Positions 36,841 through 45,892 of a stretch of DNA of 64,000 nucleotides are shown one piece after another. This stretch comes from Synechococcus sp. JA-2-3B'a(2-13) (lineage in GTDB: Bacteria; Cyanobacteriota; Cyanobacteriia; Thermostichales; Thermostichaceae): NCBI RefSeq assembly GCF_000013225.1, contig NC_007776.1, positions 453,277 through 517,276 on the forward strand, given 5' to 3'. The translations under genes were made by a program, and so were the position numbers. Under the pieces are notes generated by a model that was not told the DNA's origin, did no database searches, and was given only the letters and a program-made list of their open reading frames with translations. Each line of letters starts with the position of its first letter. Position 1 is the first letter of the stretch.

Positions 36841-37761
36841 CTAGCTTTCTTTCAGAGGGATCACCTTCACCCAATGGGCATAGACGGGATCCCGATTTTC
36901 GGTGATTGCCGTTAGCTTTTGCCGCAACTGCTCGGTGATGGGGCGGGAGGGGGGCAGGACGTACTGCTCGATCTGGCGGATGGGCGTAATCTTGGCAGCA
37001 GTGCCAGTCAGGAAAGCTTCATCGGCAATCAACAGCTCCGACTTATCGACAGGCCGTTCTTGGGTAGGGATCCCCAGATCACGGGCCAGGGTGAGGACAC
37101 TGTCGCGGGTGATCCCTTCCAAGATATCTTGGTCGAAGCTGGGGGTAATCAGCACGCCATTGCGCACGATGAAGATGTTCATGCCCGAGGCTTCGCTCAC
37201 TTTGCCCTGGGAGTTCATCAAAATGGCCTCGTCATAGCCAGCCTGCGCCGCCTCGGTTTTGGCCAAAGAGGAAGTGATGTAGGCGCCGGTGATCTTGCCC
37301 CGCAATGGTAGGCTGCGATCCTCTTGCCGGGCCCAAGAGCTGATGCGGCAACTGACTCCCTCTGGCGAGAGGTAGTCCCCCAGTTCCAAGCCGTACACGA
37401 AAAAGTCTTTCTCAATGTTGTGCAGCCGCGGCGAGATGCCTAGGTCGGAGGTGTACACCAAGGGGCGGATGTAGAAAGACGTGGAGGGACGGTTTTTTCG
37501 GATCAGCTCGACGATCACCTGCTCAATCCGTTCAGCAGGGAGATCAAAACAGAGCAGGCGGGCGCTTTGACTCAGTCGTCGGCAATGGCGATCCAGACGG
37601 AACACCAGAACTTGATCCGGGTTTTGCGGGTCTGGGATCCCGCGCAAGCCGCCAAACGCCGCTGTCCCGTAGTGCAGAGCATGGGTGGCAATGGAGATCT
37701 TCGCCTCGGCAAAAGGGACAATCTGGCCCTGAAAGTAGGCGTAGGGCAGAAAATCTGGCAT
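36841..37761 (-). CDS. ilvE: Branched-chain amino acid aminotransferase
   Basis: 306-residue fold-type IV PLP enzyme that interconverts Val/Leu/Ile and their keto acids. Conserved HALHYGTAAFGGLRG (~26-40), the Schiff-base Lys within GKITGAYITSSLAKTEA (~148), EASGMNIFIVRNG (~185) and the EAFLTGTAAKITPI cofactor/PLP phosphate region (~242). ATG 37761 (MPDFLPYAYF) is preferred over GTG 37770. Full length. Confidence 0.93.
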   Translation of the reverse strand: MPDFLPYAYFQGQIVPFAEAKISIATHALHYGTAAFGGLRGIPDPQNPDQVLVFRLDRHCRRLSQSARLLCFDLPAERIEQVIVELIRKNRPSTSFYIRPLVYTSDLGISPRLHNIEKDFFVYGLELGDYLSPEGVSCRISSWARQEDRSLPLRGKITGAYITSSLAKTEAAQAGYDEAILMNSQGKVSEASGMNIFIVRNGVLITPSFDQDILEGITRDSVLTLARDLGIPTQERPVDKSELLIADEAFLTGTAAKITPIRQIEQYVLPPSRPITEQLRQKLTAITENRDPVYAHWVKVIPLKES

Positions 37762-37770
37762 GGTCGGCAC

Positions 37771-38429
37771 CCACCGGGGTAGGAATGAGAGGTAGGAATA
37801 TTATCACCGATTCGTGCAGTGCCGGGAGCTCCAACGTCAGCATGACTTCCCTGCCTGTAGTAGCAGCACGCGGGATAGGCGTAGAGCATGCCTCTAACCC
37901 CCAAAACCCTGAACTTTGCTGAATTTACTGAGCTTTAGGCGGTTTGGCAAAAGTCATTGAGAGGGATATAGTAGACCAAGTTTCCCCCTGATCCTTGAGT
38001 CCACCGCAACGGTTGCCGGGAAGTGAAGGGGGAAAGCGCTCGGGGGGTATTCCTCAGGGCTTTGCGGGATACCGCCTTCCTGCTTGGACTCCGTCCCGCT
38101 GACGCGAACAGAGATAGGCAGGATGCGATCGCTTCTTTCCTGAACCATGTTCAGGAGAGTTCAGCGTGAATGTATCAGGTATTCCTCCCCCGCAGCAGCG
38201 TTGTTTAGCCAGTCAGTTTCCGAGAGGGTTGGATTGGAGAAGCAAACAGTTCGTAGCTGAAGAGGGGCCGAGCAGCTACACCCTATGACGCAAAGGGGGT
38301 GAACTCCTTGTGAAGGCAGCAATGCTCCTTGTGGCAAGGCTTCTTTGGTCTCAGGGTGGTAGGGTAAGGAGGTGGTTGCTCAAGCAGCTGTAAATAAAGC
38401 CTGCAAAACTTTCGATTGCTGCCTTACTT
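37771..38429. other. Long gene-poor stretch with dispersed element
   Basis: About 660 bp between ilvE and the PepSY gene. It contains the dispersed hairpin element (38044-38178). No credible gene is seen otherwise; a 41-codon frame from GTG after the element (VNVSGIPPPQQR...) resembles the RuvC leader of the other copy but ends at 38287. Confidence 0.6.
38044..38178 (+). repeat. Dispersed hairpin element, copy A
   Basis: 135 bp homologous to 52818-52956. Landmarks: GGTATTC, CTTTGCGGGATACCGCC, stem arm TTCCTGC, TTGGACTCCGTCCCGCT, GACGCGAACAGAG, stem arm GCAGGAT, GCGATCGCTTC, a second small hairpin TGAAC-CAT-GTTCA, then GTTCAGCGTGAATGTATCAG. Function unknown. Confidence 0.75.
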
Positions 38430-38690
38430 TTGCTTGGCATTTTGTCCCCCGCTAGCCCGATGCTGTCGACGGGTGGGAGCCGGAGGGCTGCTTTTGCCCA
38501 ATCTTTTGCTCTGGGTATCCCCATTAAGGAAGCTATTCGGATCGCTCGATCTGCTGTTCCCAATGCTGTGATCAAAGAAGTTGAGTTGGAGCGCGAAGAT
38601 AGACGCCTAGTTTGGGAAGTGAAATTTACCAACGATATTGAAGTTAAGATCGACGCCACTACCGGCAATATTGTCGATATCGACGACTAG
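38430..38690 (+). CDS. Small PepSY-domain secreted protein (start uncertain)
   Basis: 86 codons from a TTG, or fewer. The last 55 residues, IPIKEAIRIARSAVPNAVIK continuing to IEVKIDATTGNIVDIDD, form a complete PepSY domain. Upstream the open frame extends to 38394 and adds KPAKLSIAALLLL, making a convincing signal peptide with cleavage near FAQS, but no start codon precedes it. Reading further back meets TAA at 38391, and then TTG 38376 after AAGGAGG. The true start may need a recoding event, or the gene may carry a nonsense mutation in its signal peptide. Confidence 0.7.
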   Translation: MLGILSPASPMLSTGGSRRAAFAQSFALGIPIKEAIRIARSAVPNAVIKEVELEREDRRLVWEVKFTNDIEVKIDATTGNIVDIDD

Positions 38691-38955
38691 CACCCAGGAG
38701 ATGCCCTCTGCATAGGCGGGGGTGAGCGTTGCCGGAAAAGGTTGTAGCTGTTACTGCTTGATGAAAAAGTAGCGACCTTGAGAACTGCGAAAGCTGGGTT
38801 GTGCAAAGGTCAGGGATCCCTTTCCTTTTGGGCATGGGGAAAGCGTCTACACGGTAGCTGCCTGATGGCTGAAGCCGGTTCGACAGCTGGCTAGGGACAG
38901 GTGGCGGGGTCAGGCTGAGCTAGAATGCTGTCTATCCGTCTTGCTGCTCCCCCTG

Positions 38956-40398
38956 ATGGACGACCCCCCTTTAGCCTCGGCGGCTACTTTCCCCAACACT
39001 GAGCTTTCGTGGGGAGATGCGTCGCTTAGTCTCCTTTGGGTCATCGGTCTTCTGGTCATCAACGCTTTCTTTGTCGCAGTCGAGTTTTCCTTGGTATCGG
39101 CGCGGCGCTCCCGGATAGTGCAGTTGGCCAGCGAAGGGAACCGGCAGGCAGCTCTTGTGCAAAAAGCCCAGGAACAACTGGAATATGCCCTCTCCACCAC
39201 CCAGTTGGGCATTACTCTGGCCAGTGTATTGCTGGGCTGGATTGGAGCCACCCAAGTTTCGCCCACGCTGTTTTTGGCCTTGAGCCGCTTGGACTGGTTT
39301 CAGGGTGTGGATCCGGCCCTTATTCGAGGGGTGGCAGTGGTGTTGGTGTTTTCGCTGCTTACCTACTTGCAGATTGTGGTGGGGGAGCTGATCCCCAAGA
39401 CTCTGGCCATCCTCTATTCGGAGCCGATTGCGCTCAAACTGGCCTGGCTCAACCGCTTGGTAAGCCGCTTCTTGCATCCTTTTGTCGAGCTGCTCCGCTT
39501 CTCCTCCCGCTGTGTGCTGCGCATCTTGGGCGTCCGCATCCCCGAGGCCACTTCCTTTTACAGCACCATGACGGTGGAGGAGCTGCAACTGTTGATCGCT
39601 TCCTCGGTGGAGTCGGGCAACATCGAGGCGGAAGAGCGAGAGCTGTTGAGCAACATCTTCGAGTTTGGCGAGACGGTGGCCAGCGAGGTGATGATCCCGC
39701 GTACCAGCATCGACGCGGTGCCGGAAACTGCAACGGTGCAAGAGGTGCTGGCCGAGGTGGCCGAATCAGGACACTCCCGTTACCCGGTCTACGGCGAGTC
39801 TTTGGATGACATCCGCGGGCTGATCCACGTTAAGGAGTTGATCGGCCAGTTGGCCAAGGGATCCATCGACCTCCACAGCCCCATCACGCCTTTTATCCGC
39901 GAGGCCCACTTTGAGCCGGAGAACAAGCCGATTGCCGAACTGTTGCCCGAAATGAGGCAGCACCACTGGCCGATGGTGGTGGTGGTGGATGAGTTTGGCG
40001 GCACGGCGGGCCTGATCACCATTCAAGACTTGGTGGAGGAGATTGTCGGCAAGCTCTCCGATGGCCCGGATCCCAACACCAAGGAGCCGGACATTCAAGA
40101 ACTCGACGAAAATACCCTGCTCATTCAGGCTCAGCTAGATATTGAAGAGATCAACGAGCGCTGTGGCCTCAACCTGCCTCTGCACGAGGATTACCAAACG
40201 CTAGGGGGCTTTTTGATCTACCACATGCAGAAGATCCCACGTGCTGGGGAAAAGTTCACCTACCAAGAGATGGAGTTTCAGGTGGTGCGCATGGAGGGGC
40301 CACGGGTGGATCGGGTGAAGGTAGCCCGCCGCCCCGGCACTCCGGCAAACTCCCTACCGCTGCTCCCCCCGGCGCAAACGGCAAAAACCCGTCCATAA
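38956..40398 (+). CDS. CNNM/CorC (HlyC)-family membrane protein with CBS domains
   Basis: 480 residues. The N-terminal DUF21 membrane domain has ~4 helices (LLWVIGLLVINAFFVAVEFS, LVFSLLTYLQIVVGELIPK). It is followed by a CBS pair (~195-320: MIPRTSIDAVPETATVQEVL and VVVDEFGGTAGLITIQDLV, with the EEIVGKLSD box) and a C-terminal CorC_HlyC FAD-like/transport-associated domain. Related proteins are implicated in Mg2+/Co2+ efflux; 'hemolysin' is a legacy label. ATG 38956 is preferred over TTG 38941. A TAGAAT box lies ~35 bp upstream. Confidence 0.92.
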   Translation: MDDPPLASAATFPNTELSWGDASLSLLWVIGLLVINAFFVAVEFSLVSARRSRIVQLASEGNRQAALVQKAQEQLEYALSTTQLGITLASVLLGWIGATQVSPTLFLALSRLDWFQGVDPALIRGVAVVLVFSLLTYLQIVVGELIPKTLAILYSEPIALKLAWLNRLVSRFLHPFVELLRFSSRCVLRILGVRIPEATSFYSTMTVEELQLLIASSVESGNIEAEERELLSNIFEFGETVASEVMIPRTSIDAVPETATVQEVLAEVAESGHSRYPVYGESLDDIRGLIHVKELIGQLAKGSIDLHSPITPFIREAHFEPENKPIAELLPEMRQHHWPMVVVVDEFGGTAGLITIQDLVEEIVGKLSDGPDPNTKEPDIQELDENTLLIQAQLDIEEINERCGLNLPLHEDYQTLGGFLIYHMQKIPRAGEKFTYQEMEFQVVRMEGPRVDRVKVARRPGTPANSLPLLPPAQTAKTRP

Positions 40399-40413
40399 AC
40401 CTGCTGGAGAGGA

Positions 40414-42000
40414 CTAGGCCGTTGCTTTGACCACCTTCAGGGTTTGTAGGCGCACATCCTCTGGGCCGTTGATAAAGCCGCCTGCCTCATGCACCAACAG
40501 CAGATAGTTCACCGCCTCTTGAGTCACCTCTTCTCCCGGCACCAAAATCGGGATCCCAGGTGGATAGGGGGAGATGATCTCGGCGCAGATATGGCCCACT
40601 GCTTCTTGGAAAGGCACCCGCTGAATGGGAGCAAAAAAAGCCTCCCGGGGTGATAGCCGTTGTGGTGGCAAGCAAGGACGGGGCAGTTGTGCCAGCCGCT
40701 GCATTTTTTCCATTGCCGCTCTGGATGGGCGGGATCCCTGAAAATGTTGCGACAGGGCGGCGAAACTTTCCACCAGGCGGTCAATGTCTCGCTGGGTATT
40801 GCCGATGCTGACAATGAAGACCACATTGTGCAGGGTGGACATCTCCGGCTGCACGTGGAAGTGATCGTTAACCCAGTCGTGAGCATCGAAGCCGAACAAC
40901 CCCAGCTCTGTCACCGTTACCGTGAGACGGGTGCGGTCGAAATCGAAAAAACCAGGGGTGGAGCCGATACGCTCTGGGCCAAAACAGCGCAAGCCGGGGA
41001 TGCGGTTGAGACGGGCGCGGGCTTGATCTGCCAAAGCCAAGGCTTGGCCCAGCAGGGCTTCTCCCTCCAGTGCCATCTGCCGCCGCGCCACATCCAGCGA
41101 CATCATCAGCACATAGCTGGGACTGGTCGATTGCAGCAGTTGCAGAACGTTGCGCACCCGGTTGGGGTCGATACGGGATCCCTGCAGGTGGAGCAGCGAG
41201 GCTTGCGTCATGCCGGAGATCACCTTGTGGGTGGACTGCACCACCAGATCGGCTCCGGCTTCCAGGGCCGAGATGGGCAATTCCGAATGAAACCCAAAAT
41301 GGGGCCCGTGGGCCTCGTCCACCAATAGCGGCAGGCCGTGGGCATGGGCGATGGCTGCCAGAGATTCCAGGTCGCAGCAAACCCCGTAGTAGGTGGGGCT
41401 GACTACCAAAACGCCTTTGGCATCGGGATGCTCCGCCAAGGCCCCCTCCAAACCGGCTGGGGTAATCCCGTGGGCAATGCCCAGCTCCGGGTCAAAATCC
41501 GGCTCGATATAGGCCGGCACCGCCCCAGAGAGGATCACCCCGGCAATGGCGGATTTGTGGCAGTTGCGCGGCAAGAGGATCTTGTCTCCCGGATCGCACA
41601 CCGCCATCACCAGTGTTTCCACGCCACAGGTGGAACCGTTGACCAAAAACCAACTGCGATCCGCTCCATAAGCTGCTGCCGCCAGCTCCTGGGCCTCTCG
41701 GATCACGCCATCGGGATCGTGGAGGTTGTCCACCTCTGGCAACTCGGTCAGATCCGCCCGGAAGACGTTCTCTCCCAAAAAGGTCCGCAAGTCGGCAGGG
41801 ATCCCACGTCCCTGTTTGTGGCCTGGCGTGTGAAAAGGAGCCTTATCCAAGCTGCAATAGTGGCGGATGGCCTCAAATAGAGGTGCTCGCTCCTGGGCTT
41901 TGCGATCCAGCGAGCGCAAGCAACGAGAGGTTTTGGACAGATTGGACAGAACCACAGACCACTCCTCAACACACCAGGTGGGCATTTTGTGATTATCCAT
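40414..42000 (-). CDS. Orn/Lys/Arg decarboxylase (group III PLP)
   Basis: 528-residue fold-type I PLP decarboxylase. APFHTPGHKQGRGIP (~50), VNGSTCGVETLVMAVCDPGD (~125), LPLLVDEAHGPHFGFH (~228) with Asp binding the PLP pyridine, and the Schiff-base Lys in QSTHKVISGMTQASLL (~263) are all present. The C-terminal domain with PYPPGIPILVPGEEV is complete. It could act on arginine, lysine or ornithine; polyamine synthesis is likely. ATG 42000 is chosen among 42021 (GTG), 42000 and 41985. Overlaps no gene; 77 bp from the divergent DUF2854 gene. Confidence 0.9.
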   Translation of the reverse strand: MDNHKMPTWCVEEWSVVLSNLSKTSRCLRSLDRKAQERAPLFEAIRHYCSLDKAPFHTPGHKQGRGIPADLRTFLGENVFRADLTELPEVDNLHDPDGVIREAQELAAAAYGADRSWFLVNGSTCGVETLVMAVCDPGDKILLPRNCHKSAIAGVILSGAVPAYIEPDFDPELGIAHGITPAGLEGALAEHPDAKGVLVVSPTYYGVCCDLESLAAIAHAHGLPLLVDEAHGPHFGFHSELPISALEAGADLVVQSTHKVISGMTQASLLHLQGSRIDPNRVRNVLQLLQSTSPSYVLMMSLDVARRQMALEGEALLGQALALADQARARLNRIPGLRCFGPERIGSTPGFFDFDRTRLTVTVTELGLFGFDAHDWVNDHFHVQPEMSTLHNVVFIVSIGNTQRDIDRLVESFAALSQHFQGSRPSRAAMEKMQRLAQLPRPCLPPQRLSPREAFFAPIQRVPFQEAVGHICAEIISPYPPGIPILVPGEEVTQEAVNYLLLVHEAGGFINGPEDVRLQTLKVVKATA

Positions 42001-42077
42001 CCCAATGGAGGCTAAGTCCACCGCTGGCGCTTTTCCTGCTAGCCTGGGTTTTCAGGTGGCCTTTCTTCCTCTCCTGT

Positions 42078-42644
42078 ATGTTTGAAAAACTGCCCTTCCC
42101 CCTGAGCACTCTCGTGTTGCTGGCCGGCGTTGCCGCCACGGCTTGGGGCTTTGCCCACTACAACGATCCCACCCTCAATCTCATTGGCCTGTTTGCCGGG
42201 ATCCCCTTGCTGTTGGGAGGGGTGACCATGAAGGTAGTGGAACTCAAGCCGGTACCTGCCCTGGCCGCCCCTTCTCTCGAGGTGATCCAAGCCCGCGCCC
42301 AGCAGGCCACGGAAATTCAAAAGCAAGTCCGCGCCGATATCACCAAATATAGCTACGGGGCTAATGCCCACCTGGAAGATGCCCTGGAGTTTCTGGGTCT
42401 GCGCGGCCCTCTGGAAGCAGATCTGCCCAAGGTGAGAGGGTACAGAGAAGAGCTGCGAGATGGCCGGTATACCTTGGTGCTTCTGTTCGATTCCCCCAAG
42501 GTTCCCTTCCAACAATGGCAGGAAAGCTACCAGAAAAAAATGCAAGGCTTCTTTGGCCGAGATGTGGAGGTGCAACTGGGGCAGCCCCAAGAAAATCAGG
42601 TGGAATTGGCGCTTGTTGCCCGAGGTGGATCCCAGGCCACTTGA
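42078..42644 (+). CDS. DUF2854 membrane protein
   Basis: 188-residue cyanobacterial/plastid conserved protein. Start at the ATG giving MFEKLPFPLSTLVLL. Two N-terminal transmembrane helices (PLSTLVLLAGVAATAWGFAH, LNLIGLFAGIPLLLGGVTMK) are followed by a soluble domain of ~120 residues (LEVIQARAQQATEIQKQVRA, YTLVLLFDSPKVPFQQW). No function is established for the family. Divergent from the decarboxylase gene and convergent with pilQ. Confidence 0.8.
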   Translation: MFEKLPFPLSTLVLLAGVAATAWGFAHYNDPTLNLIGLFAGIPLLLGGVTMKVVELKPVPALAAPSLEVIQARAQQATEIQKQVRADITKYSYGANAHLEDALEFLGLRGPLEADLPKVRGYREELRDGRYTLVLLFDSPKVPFQQWQESYQKKMQGFFGRDVEVQLGQPQENQVELALVARGGSQAT

Positions 42645-42837
42645 AGAAGCCATTAGCTGCTGAGTGCAACTCAACGGATCCCGAAGCTAATGCAGCCAGT
42701 AACTCAGGACTGTCGAGAGTTAACTCATGAGGGGTGTGGGGAGCTATGGGTCCTGCGCTGTGCCTATAGTATCAGTGTTAGGAGGATGTCACGAAACTTG
42801 GCAGTTCGGCATAACCCTATTTTACGGATTGGGAATT

Positions 42838-44928
42838 TTACGGATTGGGAGGAAGACCAAAAGCAACATTATCATCCATAATGTAGGGCGTTAGCATGAA
42901 GACCACCTCATTGCGCTCGTTATTCACACTCTGAGAGCGGAACAAAGCACCCAAAAGAGGCAAGTCGCCTAGGAAAGGCACTTTTTGAACGTCAACGATG
43001 TCCCTGTCTTGAATGAGGCCAGCAATAATAAAGGTTTGCCCATCTCTTAACCTGAGCTGAGATGCTTGTAGCTGCCTCCTGTCAATATTGAAAAGTAGAA
43101 TGCCTGCAAAGTCTCCGCCTCCCAATATTTGACTGGGTACAGGAATAGAAATTTCCGGCTGAATGGTCAGGGTAACAAACCCATTGTCATCTATTCTAAC
43201 TTCTGAGACGTCAAGGATAACCCCAGCATCCTCTCGCTGCAAACGCTGAGTAACAACTGGAGGCTGGTTTTCGCCCTGGGGTATGGTGATGGTTTCAACG
43301 TTAACGGGCACGCTGGTTGCAATGCTAATTCGACTGGATCCGCCATCTGCCACCACAACTTTGGGGTCAGTTAGAATTTTTCCAGTTCCATTTTGTATTG
43401 CAGACTGCACTCTTAGAGCCAAAGACTGCTGCAGCCGGTTGAGAGTGTTAAATATTCCCGTGATGGATCCTGATGGGCCTGCAGGGCCGATAGAGCTTAC
43501 CGAGGATCCCGCAGGTTGATTGAGCGGTCGTCCACCAAAGTTGGCGTCTCCCAAGGTTCCAAGGGCAAAGTTGCCAGATGCCCCTCCCAAGTTAACTGAT
43601 AAGCTTTCGTTTTTGTCCAAGCGAATATCAACTGCTCTCAGGGAAATCAAAACCTGTCGCCGACGCACATCCAATTGGGCAATCTGAGCAGCCGCGATGT
43701 CCTGCTGCCGCGAGTTGCCGATCACCGTAATGGAGTTGGTGCGCTCGTCCACAACGAATTGGGCACCGGGAGCAACGGCGTTCAAAACTTCTTCCAGCCG
43801 ACTGGCCAAATCGGTGGCGACTGCCTGATTCACGCGGTAATTGCGCACCAGGATCCCAGTCACCCCTGGCAGGTTTTGTCCAACAAATACGGTTTGGCCC
43901 CTTCGCTGGGCTTGCAACTGTTTTAGCCGCAAGATAAAGTTGAATGTCTCCTGTAAGGGCGAGTCTTGCACATCCAGAGAGATGGTTAGATCGGGTGGGA
44001 CGTCGTTGAGCACCACATTCAACCCTGCTCGCCGCACCAACAAGCTCAGCACATCGCCCACAGGAGCATCTTTCAAGGTCAAGCTAATCCTGGCATTGGA
44101 TCCGAGATCCACTGTAGGTGGATCAGGCAGGATTGTGCCAACGGCAATATCGCCAGCAGGAGGAGCCACAGCTCTCCCCTGAAAAGGAGATTCGGTGGGC
44201 AAACTTCCCGGCGGCAATTGAGGTTGGTTGAGCTGGCCCACAGGGGGGACCTGAGAAATCACGGGTGCAGCAGGAACAGCAGGTGCAGGAGGAGCCGCTT
44301 GAGTTGTCTGCGGAGGGGCAGGGTTTTGAGCGACCGGTTGGGAGGCAGGGGCAGGAGCTGCGGGCTGAGGAGCAGGAGCCACGGGCTGAGGTCGGTTTAG
44401 TGACGCCGGTTGGCCGGGCGCTACTGGGTTGGACGAGGGTTGAGGGGGAACCGCCGCTAGGGGGGCCGGTGGAGCAGAGGGTAGGCCCTCAAAGTCGAAG
44501 ACCAACTGCGTCGGGCTGCGCCGAGCCAGCAAGCCTTGGGGAGCTGCGGCCACACCGGCTATTTCTATCCGCACGCTGTCGTTGCTCAACTGCCAGGCCT
44601 CAATGAAGCGCACCCCTGGCAGGGGAGACTCTTGGCGATAGCGGCCCTGGCTTCCGCTCAATTGAGCATTGGTGATGTCCCCGATCCAAGATTGTCCCTG
44701 CTGGGTAAAGAACACCTGTGGGCGAGCGCCCCCTTCGGTGTTGATCTCCAACTGCATGCGGTTGCCGTTGGGCACCAGGCGGATATCTGTGATGCGGCTG
44801 AGGCGTTGCGGGTTTGCGGAGGTCAACTGTTGAGCGGCTGCCTCATTGACCCGGCTTTCTAAGGCCAATGGGGGCAGGGACAGGATCAAGCCCAACGCAC
44901 ACCCATAAGCAACTCGACGGTTCATCAT
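42838..44928 (-). CDS. pilQ: Type IV pilus secretin PilQ with AMIN domain
   Basis: 696-residue outer-membrane secretin for pilus extrusion and DNA uptake. A signal peptide is followed by an AMIN peptidoglycan-binding domain (~45-125: RITDIRLVPNGNRMQLEINT). A Pro/Ala/Gln linker (~150-265) precedes STN and secretin_N domains (~280-430: VGDVLSLLVRRAGLNVVLND, then FVVDERTNSITVIGNSRQQD). The secretin barrel ends IVDVQKVPFLGDLPLLGALF, then NEVVFMLTPYIMDD. ATG 44928 is taken with GTGAGG just upstream. Last gene of pilMNOQ; no pilP was found between pilO and pilQ. Confidence 0.95.
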   Translation of the reverse strand: MMNRRVAYGCALGLILSLPPLALESRVNEAAAQQLTSANPQRLSRITDIRLVPNGNRMQLEINTEGGARPQVFFTQQGQSWIGDITNAQLSGSQGRYRQESPLPGVRFIEAWQLSNDSVRIEIAGVAAAPQGLLARRSPTQLVFDFEGLPSAPPAPLAAVPPQPSSNPVAPGQPASLNRPQPVAPAPQPAAPAPASQPVAQNPAPPQTTQAAPPAPAVPAAPVISQVPPVGQLNQPQLPPGSLPTESPFQGRAVAPPAGDIAVGTILPDPPTVDLGSNARISLTLKDAPVGDVLSLLVRRAGLNVVLNDVPPDLTISLDVQDSPLQETFNFILRLKQLQAQRRGQTVFVGQNLPGVTGILVRNYRVNQAVATDLASRLEEVLNAVAPGAQFVVDERTNSITVIGNSRQQDIAAAQIAQLDVRRRQVLISLRAVDIRLDKNESLSVNLGGASGNFALGTLGDANFGGRPLNQPAGSSVSSIGPAGPSGSITGIFNTLNRLQQSLALRVQSAIQNGTGKILTDPKVVVADGGSSRISIATSVPVNVETITIPQGENQPPVVTQRLQREDAGVILDVSEVRIDDNGFVTLTIQPEISIPVPSQILGGGDFAGILLFNIDRRQLQASQLRLRDGQTFIIAGLIQDRDIVDVQKVPFLGDLPLLGALFRSQSVNNERNEVVFMLTPYIMDDNVAFGLPPNP

Positions 44929-45141
44929 CCTCACACCTCACTCCTTCACCCAGTCGTATTCTTGCTTCACCTCGCCACGGGTGCCTTTGGCCTCGTTCAC
45001 CCCGTGCTTCCCTGATCAAAGCCGAAATCTCGGACTTTGCCACTACCTGTAGCCGTTTCGGAAGAAATTTTTCCCAGATCTTCGATTCGGCAACACTATC
45101 CGTGCTGAACCGGCGGTTGTTCCCGTCTTCTGAAAACCAAA

Positions 45142-45167
45142 GGGGATCCCGCACTGGCAGGATCCCC
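45142..45167. promoter_or_regulatory. Inverted pair of GGGGATCC palindromes between pilO and pilQ
   Basis: GGGGATCC (45142-45149) and GGATCCCC (45160-45167) can form an 8 bp stem with a 10 nt loop in the 262 bp pilO-pilQ gap. It could be an mRNA processing or attenuation hairpin, or simply two neighbouring iterated palindromes. Confidence 0.3.
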
Positions 45168-45190
45168 CCCTGAGTCAAGGCATGGCTGGG

Positions 45191-45892
45191 CTACTGACCA
45201 GGTGCCGTTTGCCCTTCAGGTGGAGGAGCAGTGCCCAACGGAACGTCTTTGTTGTAGATGTAGGCAATCAAATCAAAAGCAGCGTCCAGTTCCCCTGTGT
45301 CTTGAACAGGATTTAAGCTGATGTTGCTCACCCGGAACAGCGTGCGCAGACGTTCTATATCTCCCATCAGATTGATCAGCTCCGTATAGGGGCCACGCAG
45401 AGCGACACGGGTGGTCTGCACTTGGATGGCGGGAGCGATGATCCCAGGCACTTCCGGATTGGCCGAAGACGCTGGAGTCAGTGGAGAAGGGCTAAAGCTG
45501 CGCAGCTCGCTGTTGGGCTGCCCCTGCACCAGCCGGTTGAGATCCAGCAGTTGTGTGTCGGCATTCTCGGGGGTGGAGAGCAGGGCACTGATCTGTTCCC
45601 GCTCCACGCGAGCTCTCTCGACCTGATTGGGCACATCTTGCAAACTGGCAATCTGGCTCTTTATGTCCTGCAACTGGGTGGTTTTGTTGGCTACCTCCCT
45701 TTCCAAAGCCTGTACCTCCTCGATCAAGGGGCGAAGTTGGGTGAAGGCCAGAAACCCCGCCGCGGCTAACCCTGTGATCCCGATTAAAAGACCAATTCGA
45801 ATGGGGGTCAGCTCCACGCCCAGCAGTACCGGCGGACCTGCCGGGGGAACCACCAGTTGTTCGTCGGGAAAACCTTCAACCGATCCAGTCAT
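45191..45892 (-). CDS. pilO: Type IV pilus assembly protein PilO
   Basis: 233-residue inner-membrane alignment-complex protein. The cytoplasmic N-terminus is Pro-rich, then one transmembrane helix (IGLLIGITGLAAAGFLAFTQ, ~33-52), a coiled coil (LIEEVQALEREVANKTTQL), and a ferredoxin-like periplasmic domain (YTELINLMGDIERLRTLFRV). Partner of PilN; the start overlaps the pilN stop (ATGA), indicating translational coupling. Confidence 0.92.
   Translation of the reverse strand: MTGSVEGFPDEQLVVPPAGPPVLLGVELTPIRIGLLIGITGLAAAGFLAFTQLRPLIEEVQALEREVANKTTQLQDIKSQIASLQDVPNQVERARVEREQISALLSTPENADTQLLDLNRLVQGQPNSELRSFSPSPLTPASSANPEVPGIIAPAIQVQTTRVALRGPYTELINLMGDIERLRTLFRVSNISLNPVQDTGELDAAFDLIAYIYNKDVPLGTAPPPEGQTAPGQ

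Noticed and set aside
38954-39741. Minus- and alternative-frame ORFs over the CorC-type gene
   Set aside because: Shadows of a gene with DUF21, CBS and CorC_HlyC features.
44843-45178. Frame between pilO and pilQ as a possible pilP
   Set aside because: TTG start, no lipobox or PilP-like features, and it overlaps the pilQ start by ~90 bp.
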